NCBI GenBank assembly: GCA_030605745.1
Contig: JAUWHT010000388.1
Coordinates: forward strand, 1-16,206
Direction: 5' to 3'
Length of the DNA: 16,206 nt
Origin: Pirellulales bacterium
GTDB lineage: Bacteria > Planctomycetota > Planctomycetia > Pirellulales > Thermoguttaceae
Shown piece by piece: positions 7,105-14,262 of the stretch (position 1 is its first letter; every line of letters begins with the position of its first letter). A program made the translations under genes and the position numbers. The notes beneath the pieces are model-generated. The model had not been told where the DNA came from, did not search any database, and was given only the letters and a program-made list of their open reading frames with translations.

Positions 7105-8289
7105 GTGTCAAACAATATGAAGCAGGCCAACCATCATCCGCTGGCATGGATCGACTGCGAGTTGGCCGTGCTGGAAGAGCAGGGCCTTCGTCGCCGGTTG
7201 CTTGCCCGCGAAGGGCCCCAGGCGGCCCGGTTGGTGATTGATGGGCGCGAGTTGGTTCATTTCGGCTCGAACGATTATCTGGGCCTGGCGGCCGATCGGC
7301 GGCTGGCCGACGCAGTGATCGAAGTGACCCGGCGGGAGGGCTGGGGGAGCGGGGCCAGCCCGTTGCTCTCCGGATTTGCCCGGGACCATCAGCGGCTTCA
7401 GCAGCGGCTGGCCGAGTTCGAGGGGACTGAGGCGGCCTTGCTCTTCTCGTCCGGATTCGCCGCCAACGCCGGAACGATCGCCGCGCTGGTCGGGCCCGGC
7501 GACGTGGTCTTCACCGATCGGACAAATCACGCCAGCCTGTTGGACGGCTGCCGGCTATCCCGGGCCGATGTTCGGGTCTATCCGCACTGCGACTCGCAAC
7601 GGCTGGACCGACTGTTGGCCAAGTCGGGCAAGTACCGCCGCCGGCTGATCACCACCGACGGGGTGTTCAGCATGGACGGCGACCTGGCCCCGCTGCCTGA
7701 GTTGGTGGAGTTGGCCGAGCGGCACGACGCAATGCTCATGGTCGACGAGGCCCACGCCACGGGTGTGTTCGGCCGCCGGGGCCGGGGCGTGGCCGAGCAT
7801 CTTGGAGTAGAAGATCGCGTCGACATTCGCGTCGGTACGCTAAGTAAGGCGCTCGGTTGCATCGGCGGGTTCGTGGCCGGCAGCCAGCCGCTTATCGACT
7901 GGCTGCTCAGTCATTCCCGGCCTTATGTGTTCTCAACGGCCGGCCCGGCTGCTGCTGCCGCGGCTGCCGTTGTGGCGTTGGACATCGTTCGCGACGAGCC
8001 ACAGCGCCGCGAAGGGCTGCTCGCCCGGGCCGGCCAACTTTGCGACGCGCTCAGCGAGCAAGGCTGGAACACCGCCAATTCCGCCAGCCAGATTATCCCG
8101 GTAATAGTAGGCGAGCCGCAACGTGCGACCGAGTTGTCCGCCGGCCTGCGCGACCGCGGCCTATTCGTCCCAGCCATCCGCCCGCCGACCGTCCCAGAAG
8201 GCGAAGCCCGCCTGCGGATCAGCCTGACCGGCGGGCACACCGACGAAATGACCGCCGCGCTTCTGACGGCGTTGCGGGAATTGAGGTAG
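7105..8289 (+). CDS. bioF: 8-amino-7-oxononanoate synthase
   Basis: PLP-dependent alpha-oxoamine synthase of 394 residues. It condenses pimeloyl-ACP/CoA with L-alanine in the first step of assembling the biotin ring, in the cytosol. Motifs in order: FGSNDYLGLA (53-62), GSGASPLLSG (81-90), NHAS (141-144), DEAHATGVFG (214-223) and the PLP lysine in GTLSKALG (Lys248). Length and the FGSNDYLG/GSGAS signatures fit BioF better than 2-amino-3-ketobutyrate ligase or ALA synthase. The GTG at 7105 is preferred because GAAGAG (7091-7096) lies eight bases before it; an ATG at 7117 lacks a suitably spaced site. This site sits within a small potential hairpin (GGGGA 7088-7092, TCCCC 7099-7103). No other biotin genes are in view. 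Confidence 0.94.
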   Translation: MSNNMKQANHHPLAWIDCELAVLEEQGLRRRLLAREGPQAARLVIDGRELVHFGSNDYLGLAADRRLADAVIEVTRREGWGSGASPLLSGFARDHQRLQQRLAEFEGTEAALLFSSGFAANAGTIAALVGPGDVVFTDRTNHASLLDGCRLSRADVRVYPHCDSQRLDRLLAKSGKYRRRLITTDGVFSMDGDLAPLPELVELAERHDAMLMVDEAHATGVFGRRGRGVAEHLGVEDRVDIRVGTLSKALGCIGGFVAGSQPLIDWLLSHSRPYVFSTAGPAAAAAAAVVALDIVRDEPQRREGLLARAGQLCDALSEQGWNTANSASQIIPVIVGEPQRATELSAGLRDRGLFVPAIRPPTVPEGEARLRISLTGGHTDEMTAALLTALRELR

Positions 8290-8353
8290 TACTTTTTCCC
8301 ATGTACGTTCACCTGCAAGTAGCGTTTTCCCCAGGTTTTATGAATTGTTGGTG

Positions 8354-8410
8354 TTTATGGACGTATGCTTCACCCGTCCATAAATCCCCATCGACCGCCC
8401 TGTGCGGTCG
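8354..8410 (+). terminator. tandem hairpins downstream of bioF
   Basis: TTTATGGACG (8354-8363) pairs with CGTCCATAAA (8375-8384). A second hairpin follows at once: CGACCGC (8392-8398) with GCGGTCG (8404-8410) and a 5-base loop. They begin 65 bases after the bioF stop, where a terminator is expected. Neither is followed by a clear U-tract, so Rho-independent termination is uncertain; they could also stabilise the 3' end. Confidence 0.4.
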
Positions 8411-8652
8411 CAAATTACTGCCTAATGCCAACTTGCGGCGACTGACTCTCGGCAATCCATCTTCGTAGAAACGCTTGTCAAGACGAGTTTTCTACTGTCG
8501 AGCGACGCGGTAACTCGTGGCGTGACAATGCTTTACAGACGCTCGAATTGTTGGACGTTTTGGCCACGTAACGCCGGCACGCCGGGGCTGAGTTTTGGCA
8601 AAAATCCCCGCCCCTCGCCCCGCCGCCAAAACTCCCGCGGCCACGCGCTTCA

Positions 8653-8702
8653 GCCAAGATGAACCAGACATCCTTTGCATCTTGGCGCCTTCGTGCGAGG
8701 CA
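8653..8702. repeat. dispersed repeat remnant (CCTTTGCATCTTGGCGCC type)
   Basis: GCCAAGATG (8653-8661) and CATCTTGGC (8678-8686) form a 9-bp inverted repeat. The right part continues as CCTTTGCATCTTGGCGCCTT and then CGTGCGAGG. I recall the closely similar cctttgcgtctttgcgcctttgcgtgag as a recurrent intergenic repeat in many bacterial genomes. The copy here is diverged. Membership is from memory and needs a search. Confidence 0.5.
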
Positions 8703-8723
8703 TGAAACGAAACGAGTTTTCAA

Positions 8724-8750
8724 AGAGCAAAAAGCGATGGCACATCGCTT
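8724..8750 (-). terminator. intrinsic terminator of the peptidase/PEP-CTERM operon
   Basis: On the minus strand AAGCGATG (8750-8743) and CATCGCTT (8739-8732) pair as a perfect 8-bp stem with a 3-base loop. The stem runs directly into TTT and then GCTCTTTG. It lies 67 bases past the stop of the PEP-CTERM gene, the expected place for ending the two-gene minus-strand transcript. Confidence 0.55.
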
Positions 8751-8817
8751 CAACGTGAACGTGAATGAATGTACCATCCCAGCCGGCCGATTTCAAGGTC
8801 AAGAATTGGCCACGTGG

Positions 8818-9441
8818 CTACCTTGCACGTTTGCGGCATCTTCGCCACACAAGAAGGAACACCGCACCGGCCAGCAACAGAATCAGCGTCGACGGCTCGG
8901 GGCTCGCGGTGAGCGTTCCGGAGACTAGCGAGATGGCAGGGGGGGAGAAAGATGTGTCGCCTAACGAGTTGCTGAGAGCCAATTGCCACATCCCTTTGCT
9001 GGTCAGCGTTGACGTGTCGATGTAAAGAACGGCCAACAATGTCTCGCCGGCGGGAATAGTTCTCGGGCTACTAAAGTCAGCCGCGCCGCCTGTAGCTTCC
9101 GTGCCCGTGGCATCGGATTTTAGTGCAGTGTGAAACTGTGGACCCACGAAGAGGGCCCCAGACACGTCCAGCATGCCGGTGGCACCAGTGGGCACAACTC
9201 CCACCAAATCCTCATGCAGACTGTCGATGAAAAACAACGGCTGGGGCGACTCACCGACAATCGACACCCGAAGGTCCACCGCAGAAACTTGCTCCGTGCC
9301 GTCACCGCTGACCATAATCGGAATGTCAATCCAAGGTACGGTCCAATAAAAGGTCTCGCTTCCGGCAGTGACGGTCGCCGCCAACACCGGCGAGACCGCA
9401 AATAGCAAAACCGTCAAACCACCAATGATCGTCGTCTTCAT
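8818..9441 (-). CDS. PEP-CTERM protein with cohesin-like domain
   Basis: Exported protein of 207 residues. A signal peptide covers 1-21 (basic start, hydrophobic core, VLA cut site). The C-terminus has a PEP-CTERM sorting tag: PEPST (181-185), a hydrophobic helix to about 199, then RRCRKRAR. Exosortase would cleave there and release or anchor the protein at the surface. The mature part (about 22-178) is all-beta in character. It ends in an order typical of cohesin-like domains: PAGETLLAVLYIDTSTLT (130-147), then MWQLALSN (151-158), then ISLVSGTLTA (170-179). That assignment is by pattern only. AAGGAG (minus strand, 9448-9453) lies six bases before the ATG. It follows the dockerin-bearing peptidase by 24 bases, so the two are almost surely co-transcribed and possibly partners. 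Confidence 0.88.
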   Translation of the reverse strand: MKTTIIGGLTVLLFAVSPVLAATVTAGSETFYWTVPWIDIPIMVSGDGTEQVSAVDLRVSIVGESPQPLFFIDSLHEDLVGVVPTGATGMLDVSGALFVGPQFHTALKSDATGTEATGGAADFSSPRTIPAGETLLAVLYIDTSTLTSKGMWQLALSNSLGDTSFSPPAISLVSGTLTASPEPSTLILLLAGAVFLLVWRRCRKRAR

Positions 9442-9465
9442 GTTACTCTCCTTTGGTTAGGTCAT

Positions 9466-12400
9466 CTATGGCCAAAACGTGGCCAACAGTACGTCCACGG
9501 CCTTTTCGGCCGAGTCATTTTTGTCCTTCTTAAACCGCTGGCTCCCCGCACTGATCTGGTCGAGATCATAGAGCCAAGCGATCTTGCCCAACGATATTGT
9601 CGAGCCGTCCGTATCTCCCCCGATCGGCTCCTCCAGGACGGCGTCATGCGCGAGCGCCTTGTCGACTGCTCCCGCGGTTTTCTGATAACCAAGCATCATC
9701 ACAGTCGCAGTGGAGGCGTGATCGAGAGGCGCTACGATCCGAGATTGCCGACCCTGGCTGCGGTTGTTCGACTTGGCGACCGTGTTCCTGGCGTCGAAGA
9801 CGTTGCTTTCGGTCGAGCCTGGGATGGTGGTAGCCACTACACCGCTTCCCAGCGGCGGTGCCGGCACCGTGATCAAATTCAGGCCGGGCGTTTGGCCGAT
9901 CTCCAGATGGGTTTGGTACATGTCCGCATAAGCGACGGCTCCGTCGCGATCGATGTCCAGCAGATCACAGATCGGAGCGGCCCGCGGTATTTCCTGATGA
10001 ATTGTGTACATGTCGGCATAGGCGGCCACGCGGTCGCCGTCCGCGTCGCCGATGGCGTTGCCGAAGTAAAACACGTCGTCCACGGCCAGCCCAGTGTTCG
10101 CGGTGGCCAGCACCGTCACTTGCAGCCAGTTCCTGGTCGGGATGGTGTTGTCGCCCCAAATGAGTGTCACCCGGTCGGAAGTGCCCACCCCCTCACTCGG
10201 CCGCACGTCGATGGTCGGATCCGGGGCATCGGTCCAATCGTCCGGGGTGTCGTCGTTGCCGTATTTGAAGACGAAGTCGTCGTTGACGTTCAGGTTATCG
10301 GCGTCGGCCAGGGCGGCGATGTCCACCATAATGCCGTTGATACCCCGGCTGTAAGTGGTGTAGTTCTGGAACGTCGCGGTGCCGCCAGGCAACAAGGCGG
10401 TTTTACCATGGGCGGGATCGACGCAGTCGTCCGGATCCGGCGCGATGGCACCGTCGTCATCACCATTTGCCGCCGGGTCGTTGCCGTCAAATGATGAGTT
10501 GTTGTAGAAGATGTACCGGTCGATTACTTCCGGTGCCGCCGCGACAGAAAACGTCCATGTGGGCCCCTCTGTTGTGGCCTGTCCGTCGGTGGAAATGATT
10601 TTCCAGAAGTAAGTCTCGCCCGGATCCAGGTCATCGCAGGCGTAAGAAGGGTTGGTGAGATCCATGGCAACCGGGCGCATCAGGCCGGTCTGCGTATCGG
10701 CTGTGCCCAGGAGAACCGTGTAAGTCAGGTCGTGCCCATCGGGGTCTGAATCGGTCCATGACAGATTGGCACTTGCCCCCTCTATCACTGTTCCAGGTGG
10801 AATTCCCGGATCGGATGCATCGAACGGTGCTTGGTTATCAATAAAACCCATGCCGAGTTGACCAGAACCCAATGCAGTGATAGTGGTCGTTGTTTCAAAA
10901 GATGTGGGTATGGAATAAAGTGTGTCTCCCGGGCCAAGTGCAATTCTCCCACCGTTGACACCCACATACTTATCCCACACCTTCTCATAATTACTGCCGC
11001 CAAGATCGCGATAAGCATAAATACGATGCGTGTCGTTAGCTGATCCGTTCTCATAATTAACAGAAAACGTTATTATATCATTTGCTGCTGCACAGATTGC
11101 ACCAATATTGTCACCACCAATAGCATCCAACTGGAAGAGAATCTCCCATCTGGCAATACCCGTATCCGGATCCAATGCCGCAACAGCATAATCCGTATAG
11201 TTAGGTTTCATATAGGATACGTAAATCGTTCCGTCACGGCCAATAGTCGGCGCCTGGTTCCAATGGGCCATAAAACCTGGATACTTGTTCACAGGAGGCC
11301 ACTTCTGCGTAAGAGTGCTATCTGGATTCAACGCATAAAGTGTCGTGAAACTTCCCACGTAGATGGTTCCGTCTGATCCGATGGACGGGACCCCAATTCT
11401 CGCCATCATAATACTTTCATCCGGAAATACTTCGTTATGGAGTATGGTGCCATTTGCAGTATCGAGTACGGCTAAATGTGGTGTCTTGTAGTCGTGGTAC
11501 GGCACATAGACCTTTCCGCGGATATTGTCAATTGCAACACAACGAGTGTCGTACCCATTTGGATATGGGAGAGACGAGTTAATTGGCAACGTTTTCTGCC
11601 AAATCAGCGAGCCTGTTCGAGTTAGGCAATATACTGTCTTTGGACTCGCTGTGAAGATTCTTTCATTGCCGTTGATTTCATCAATCTTCAACCAATCGAG
11701 TTGATGATGGTTTGGATTAGAGTCCGGCACTACGAATATCTGCGAAGCACTACCTGTTCGTGGATTGATCTTGTAAATGCGCCCATCCGTGGTTGGGACA
11801 TATACATACCCTTTTTTGTCCTGCACCGTGCTTCCGATGCCTTCGTTGACCGACCCAAATGAGATCTCTCGGACTTTGGTTCCTTGCTCGTCTATTATCC
11901 AAAGACTTGACTCTCTACCGCTGTCTCCGTTCGCGCTGTACGACGCGTGCAAATCACCTCCAGCCGCTACGGTTACAGAGTCAAATTTGCCCCAACCGGG
12001 TTCGGAAACTTCCCACCTCACCCGCGTGGACGTGGGCGCGCCGTAGGGTGAGCGCGACGTATTCTCCGCGTCAGCAAGGGTCTGGCTCCAGCTTGGATCC
12101 GGCTGAATATTGTAGACAACTAGAACGACAGTGCCCCACGTAACACTGTCATGCGTATTACTGTCGGTCTGAAAATTCGGCAGAGAATGCCACTCATCAT
12201 CATGGTCTACCCACCCCAGGTTGATGAGAAATTCGCCCCCATTGTCGGTACGATAGCCCTCCAGCACAACGGCATGACCGAGGGGCTTTCCATCCCAATC
12301 TCGTGTTCCATATACGCCAATAGGCACCGGTAGGCCGGACTTAAGATTGTCAATTACAGCGGCCTGTGTTGATGCATCCCAACTATCACTAGTATCTGCA

Positions 12401-12957
12401 GAGCCAAAGCCAAGTTCCTCAAACGTCTTGTCACTGAACCAAGCCCCTGACCCGGAGCTTGAGTATTCCATGTCAACCTTGATTCCAGCGGCAAAACTCA
12501 GCAGCGCCTGATCCGCCTCGGTTAGAGGATACGAGATCTCATCAAGGAGCGAGTTAAGCGTCGAAAAGGATGGGAAATCGTACGTCGCATAGTCGTCGTC
12601 GATATTGACTCCAAGATGGGTCGTGTATGAGTCGACTGAATCAGAGAAGGAGATGGTTTCCGGGAAATCCCAACACTCTAGGGTTTGGGCAATAGCCGTC
12701 GCCACGCACCCGACGGCGCTGCGACTGCCCGTAGTCGGATCCAATGGAACGAATTCGTTGTAAGGACTACCTTGATGCCATGTCTCAAAATCCAACCACC
12801 CATCATTCCCCGGCGGCCATGATGTCAGAAGTAACCGCGGCTCTAGTTGCTCGCAGATCAACCGGCGGTGATGAATCCCCTGTCGGGTGTTGTTGCGACG
12901 GAATGTGTCGAAACGGCCGTGGGATCGTTTGATCGCTTTGAAAAAACCTCGACGCAT
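9466..12957 (-). CDS. secreted C10-family cysteine peptidase with beta-propeller and dockerin
   Basis: Large surface or secreted protein, 1163 residues. Residues 36-45 (EQLEPRLLLT) are the planctomycete LEPRLLL-type N-terminal motif. Residues about 46-285 form a streptopain-like C10 peptidase: GCVATAIAQ with catalytic Cys84, GSGAW (169-173), GHAVVLEGY with catalytic His228, and NLGW (246-249). Residues about 310-700 carry PQQ-type propeller repeats such as GSDGTIYVGS (527-536), GRDGTIYVSY (573-582) and DPDTGIARWE (596-605). An Fn3-like domain (715-805) and a planctomycete IFYNNSSFDGNDP module (816-968) follow. Then come two dockerin-type calcium loops, DADGDRVAAYAD (971-982) and DIDRDGAVAYAD (1001-1012). 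The usual C10 propeptide is absent. GGAGGA (minus strand, 12966-12971) lies eight bases before the ATG. Base composition changes sharply near 10830. Substrate is unknown; anchoring through the PEP-CTERM neighbour is inferred. Confidence 0.9.
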   Translation of the reverse strand: MRRGFFKAIKRSHGRFDTFRRNNTRQGIHHRRLICEQLEPRLLLTSWPPGNDGWLDFETWHQGSPYNEFVPLDPTTGSRSAVGCVATAIAQTLECWDFPETISFSDSVDSYTTHLGVNIDDDYATYDFPSFSTLNSLLDEISYPLTEADQALLSFAAGIKVDMEYSSSGSGAWFSDKTFEELGFGSADTSDSWDASTQAAVIDNLKSGLPVPIGVYGTRDWDGKPLGHAVVLEGYRTDNGGEFLINLGWVDHDDEWHSLPNFQTDSNTHDSVTWGTVVLVVYNIQPDPSWSQTLADAENTSRSPYGAPTSTRVRWEVSEPGWGKFDSVTVAAGGDLHASYSANGDSGRESSLWIIDEQGTKVREISFGSVNEGIGSTVQDKKGYVYVPTTDGRIYKINPRTGSASQIFVVPDSNPNHHQLDWLKIDEINGNERIFTASPKTVYCLTRTGSLIWQKTLPINSSLPYPNGYDTRCVAIDNIRGKVYVPYHDYKTPHLAVLDTANGTILHNEVFPDESIMMARIGVPSIGSDGTIYVGSFTTLYALNPDSTLTQKWPPVNKYPGFMAHWNQAPTIGRDGTIYVSYMKPNYTDYAVAALDPDTGIARWEILFQLDAIGGDNIGAICAAANDIITFSVNYENGSANDTHRIYAYRDLGGSNYEKVWDKYVGVNGGRIALGPGDTLYSIPTSFETTTTITALGSGQLGMGFIDNQAPFDASDPGIPPGTVIEGASANLSWTDSDPDGHDLTYTVLLGTADTQTGLMRPVAMDLTNPSYACDDLDPGETYFWKIISTDGQATTEGPTWTFSVAAAPEVIDRYIFYNNSSFDGNDPAANGDDDGAIAPDPDDCVDPAHGKTALLPGGTATFQNYTTYSRGINGIMVDIAALADADNLNVNDDFVFKYGNDDTPDDWTDAPDPTIDVRPSEGVGTSDRVTLIWGDNTIPTRNWLQVTVLATANTGLAVDDVFYFGNAIGDADGDRVAAYADMYTIHQEIPRAAPICDLLDIDRDGAVAYADMYQTHLEIGQTPGLNLITVPAPPLGSGVVATTIPGSTESNVFDARNTVAKSNNRSQGRQSRIVAPLDHASTATVMMLGYQKTAGAVDKALAHDAVLEEPIGGDTDGSTISLGKIAWLYDLDQISAGSQRFKKDKNDSAEKAVDVLLATFWP

Positions 12958-13398
12958 GATTACGTTCCTCCCCGAGCAAAAGATATTTGTAACCGTTCAC
13001 ACAACCACTGACGGGCTTTCGACCGTGCCGAAGTTCCACCCGTGAGCGATTGTTCTCATTATCGTGTCCTGTAAATACGCTAAATGCCCCTTTGGGTTTC
13101 TGGGGAGCAGGGCAAACTTGTCCACTCCCCGGGAGCAGGTCCGTGTGGTGGTCCACGTGAGCGGCTCAGCTTCCGATATCGTGTCGTTGTCTCCATGCTT
13201 GCCTCCTTGAGGAAAGGTGTACTGCCCGGCCAAGCGTCCAGGTCGAGTCAACCGCCGCCGCCTCCACAAAAAAGGGAAAAGGAAAGGAACTGACTGTCTG
13301 CCACCGGAAACTCACTATGACATACTTTGAGCGTGGGGCTGAGAATTGTCTACGGGAGGCGCGTGTGAGGTCCGTGGGAGCCTGGCGGGGGGTATGGG
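12958..13398. other. gap upstream of the peptidase gene
   Basis: This 441-base stretch holds the strong ribosome binding site of the peptidase (12966-12971) and presumably its promoter. A GATAAT at 13058-13063 on the minus strand is a possible -10 without a good -35. A purine-rich run with A6 (about 13265-13289) reads as a pyrimidine/T-rich run on the minus strand, 110-135 bases after the stop of the gene at 13399-13773, but no strong stem precedes it. I find no gene. Confidence 0.45.
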
Positions 13399-13773
13399 TC
13401 AGCCGTGATCACCGACCCATTCCCACAGCACGCCCTGGCCGGTGCCGTCGCTAGAGAAATGGAGCATCGGCGGCCGCTGATGGTGGTTGAGTGCCCTGAT
13501 CGTCTCGCGGAGCCGGCCGGCTGGATCCTGGTCACCTTGCGGCGGCAAGGGATCGTACACCCGAGGCGGCCAGCCTTCTTCCTCAAAGGCCGCCAAGATG
13601 GCAATCTGGTTTGGTGCGGGAACGCGAAAACGTTTGACTACCTGCCCATCAACAGACAGTTCGCGCCGCAGCATGTCCCATCGGGGAACCGGTTGTGGTG
13701 ACGCGGCGGACGAATCGCTGCGCACACCCGAACCATTCCTTGGCCGGTCTGCCGCATTGCACCGCATGTTCAT
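13399..13773 (-). CDS. small winged-helix-like protein, unknown function
   Basis: A 124-residue soluble protein with no signal peptide or membrane segment. After a polar, probably disordered start (1-29) comes a compact domain: PRWDMLRRELSVDGQVVKRF (30-49), APNQIAILAAFEEEGWP (53-69), RLRETIRALN (87-96) and SSDGTGQGVLWEW (107-119). The order of a strand pair, helices and a glycine-rich beta hairpin resembles the winged helix of OmpR-type DNA-binding domains, with GTGQGVLWEW as the wing. I recall similar short uncharacterised proteins in planctomycetes. The start at 13773 has a G-rich stretch (GGGGGGA) just upstream; ATG at 13767 is an alternative. It lies directly after a hairpin-rich leader or RNA candidate. 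A regulatory DNA-binding role is inferred. Confidence 0.7.
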   Translation of the reverse strand: MNMRCNAADRPRNGSGVRSDSSAASPQPVPRWDMLRRELSVDGQVVKRFRVPAPNQIAILAAFEEEGWPPRVYDPLPPQGDQDPAGRLRETIRALNHHQRPPMLHFSSDGTGQGVLWEWVGDHG

Positions 13774-13829
13774 AGATTCCCCCCGATACTCAAACAGGAA
13801 CCAAGCGAACGTTCCACCTCGTTTGCCAC

Positions 13830-13870
13830 AAAAAAAGGAGCGCCGAAACCAAGGCTGCCTTCGACGCCCC
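13830..13870 (-). terminator. intrinsic terminator with seven T
   Basis: Read on the minus strand, the stem pairs 13870-13869 with 13838-13837, 13867-13865 with 13842-13840 and 13863-13860 with 13847-13844, with two mismatches and a 12-base loop. Seven T follow at 13836-13830. It ends 57 bases before the start of the winged-helix gene. It therefore either closes an upstream RNA or acts as an attenuator in the leader of that gene. Confidence 0.6.
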
Positions 13871-14032
13871 GACCAAGGGGCAGAACAGAACAGCACAAGG
13901 CCCGACGCTCCCTTCCGGGAGCGTGGTCCAAGCACTGCTTCTATTCTTCAAGAGCCGTAAGGCTCAGGTTGGTCGTTTGTCGAAGAGCAGTAACTTGACG
14001 CTCACGCGTCTACAAATTGTCGATCATGGCCC

Positions 14033-14053
14033 TCACTCGGCCATGATTGTCAT
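14033..14053 (-). CDS. possible 6-residue leader peptide
   Basis: A strong ribosome binding site, AAGGAGGA (minus strand, 14070-14063), precedes ATG at 14053 by about 10 bases. The frame reads MTIMAE then TGA. Its codons lie within the left arm and loop of the 9-bp hairpin at 14023-14047, so translation would melt that hairpin. It could be a regulatory leader peptide or a chance ATG after a decayed gene start. No family can be assigned. Confidence 0.25.
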   Translation of the reverse strand: MTIMAE

Positions 14054-14117
14054 TCCGGCAAATCCTCCTTTTGACTCGAAAACGTAGCGCGCCGGCAGAG
14101 AGCCGAGCACATCTGCA

Positions 14118-14147
14118 ATTGTAATCAGACCCGCCCCACAGGGTCAA
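14118..14147 (-). promoter_or_regulatory. near-consensus sigma70 promoter
   Basis: On the minus strand TTGACC (14147-14142) and TACAAT (14123-14118), each 5/6 to consensus, are separated by 18 bases. This is the best sigma70 match I found in the window. It lies 116 bases past the ABC permease stop and drives transcription toward the hairpin series and the winged-helix gene. Confidence 0.55.
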
Positions 14148-14262
14148 GTAGTAGGTTCGAGCGGAACAACCGGCGGCGGCCTGGTCCAGGTCGCCCGGCG
14201 TCTTGCCCAAGGCGGTTTTCTTCCGCAAGGCACCGATACGGTTCCGGCGATCCAACAACTTG
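14148..14262. other. permease 3' flank, no gene seen
   Basis: The stretch between the permease stop and the promoter at 14118-14147 contains no supported gene. No strong hairpin with a T-tract follows the permease here, so transcription from the ABC operon may run on into the hairpin region, where the first good terminator is at 13830-13870. Confidence 0.4.

Larger units (their letters stand above)
8290..8817. other. convergent intergenic region rich in inverted repeats
   Basis: This gap separates bioF (plus) from the PEP-CTERM gene (minus). I find no supported gene. It contains at least six perfect inverted repeats: 8354-8363/8375-8384 (10 bp), 8392-8398/8404-8410 (7 bp), 8483-8489/8512-8518 (7 bp), 8590-8599/8625-8634 (10 bp), 8653-8661/8678-8686 (9 bp) and 8732-8739/8743-8750 (8 bp). 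A short palindrome GCCACGTGGC (8809-8818) touches the stop of the minus-strand gene. Some of these serve as terminators; the rest look like dispersed repeat DNA. Confidence 0.7.
13830..14111 (-). ncRNA. candidate structured RNA or regulatory leader
   Basis: On the minus strand a near-consensus promoter (14118-14147) would start a transcript near 14111. It can form, in order: ATCATGGCC/GGCCATGAT (14047-14039/14031-14023, 9 bp), GACGC-GTGA-GCGTC (14010-13997, GNRA loop), GAGCC-TTAC-GGCTC (13965-13952), ACGCTCCC-GGAA-GGGAGCGT (13924-13905, 8 bp, GNRA loop), and a terminator stem ending in T7 (13836-13830). The total is about 280 nt. It lies between the ABC permease and the winged-helix gene. It does not match SRP RNA, 6S RNA, tmRNA or RNase P as I know them. 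A strong ribosome binding site and a tiny frame within it leave a translated leader as the alternative. Confidence 0.5.

Noticed and set aside
8478..8777. Minus-strand frame of 99 codons between bioF and the PEP-CTERM gene
   Set aside because: It runs through several inverted repeats and a dispersed repeat, has Cys/Arg/Ser-rich composition and lies across the predicted terminator.
9646..10494. Plus-strand frame of 282 codons opposite the peptidase gene
   Set aside because: It overlaps the well-supported dockerin and planctomycete module on the minus strand and shows no domain of its own.
13905..13924. SRP RNA helix because of the GGAA tetraloop
   Set aside because: The stem is a perfect 8-bp helix without the conserved asymmetric internal loops of SRP helix 8, and the flanking SRP consensus is absent.
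13774..13935. Upstream extension of the winged-helix protein to 178 residues
   Set aside because: The extension would read through the terminator T-tract and a hairpin, is rich in Arg, Phe and Trp without domain character, and an internal ATG at 13773 has a G-rich upstream site.
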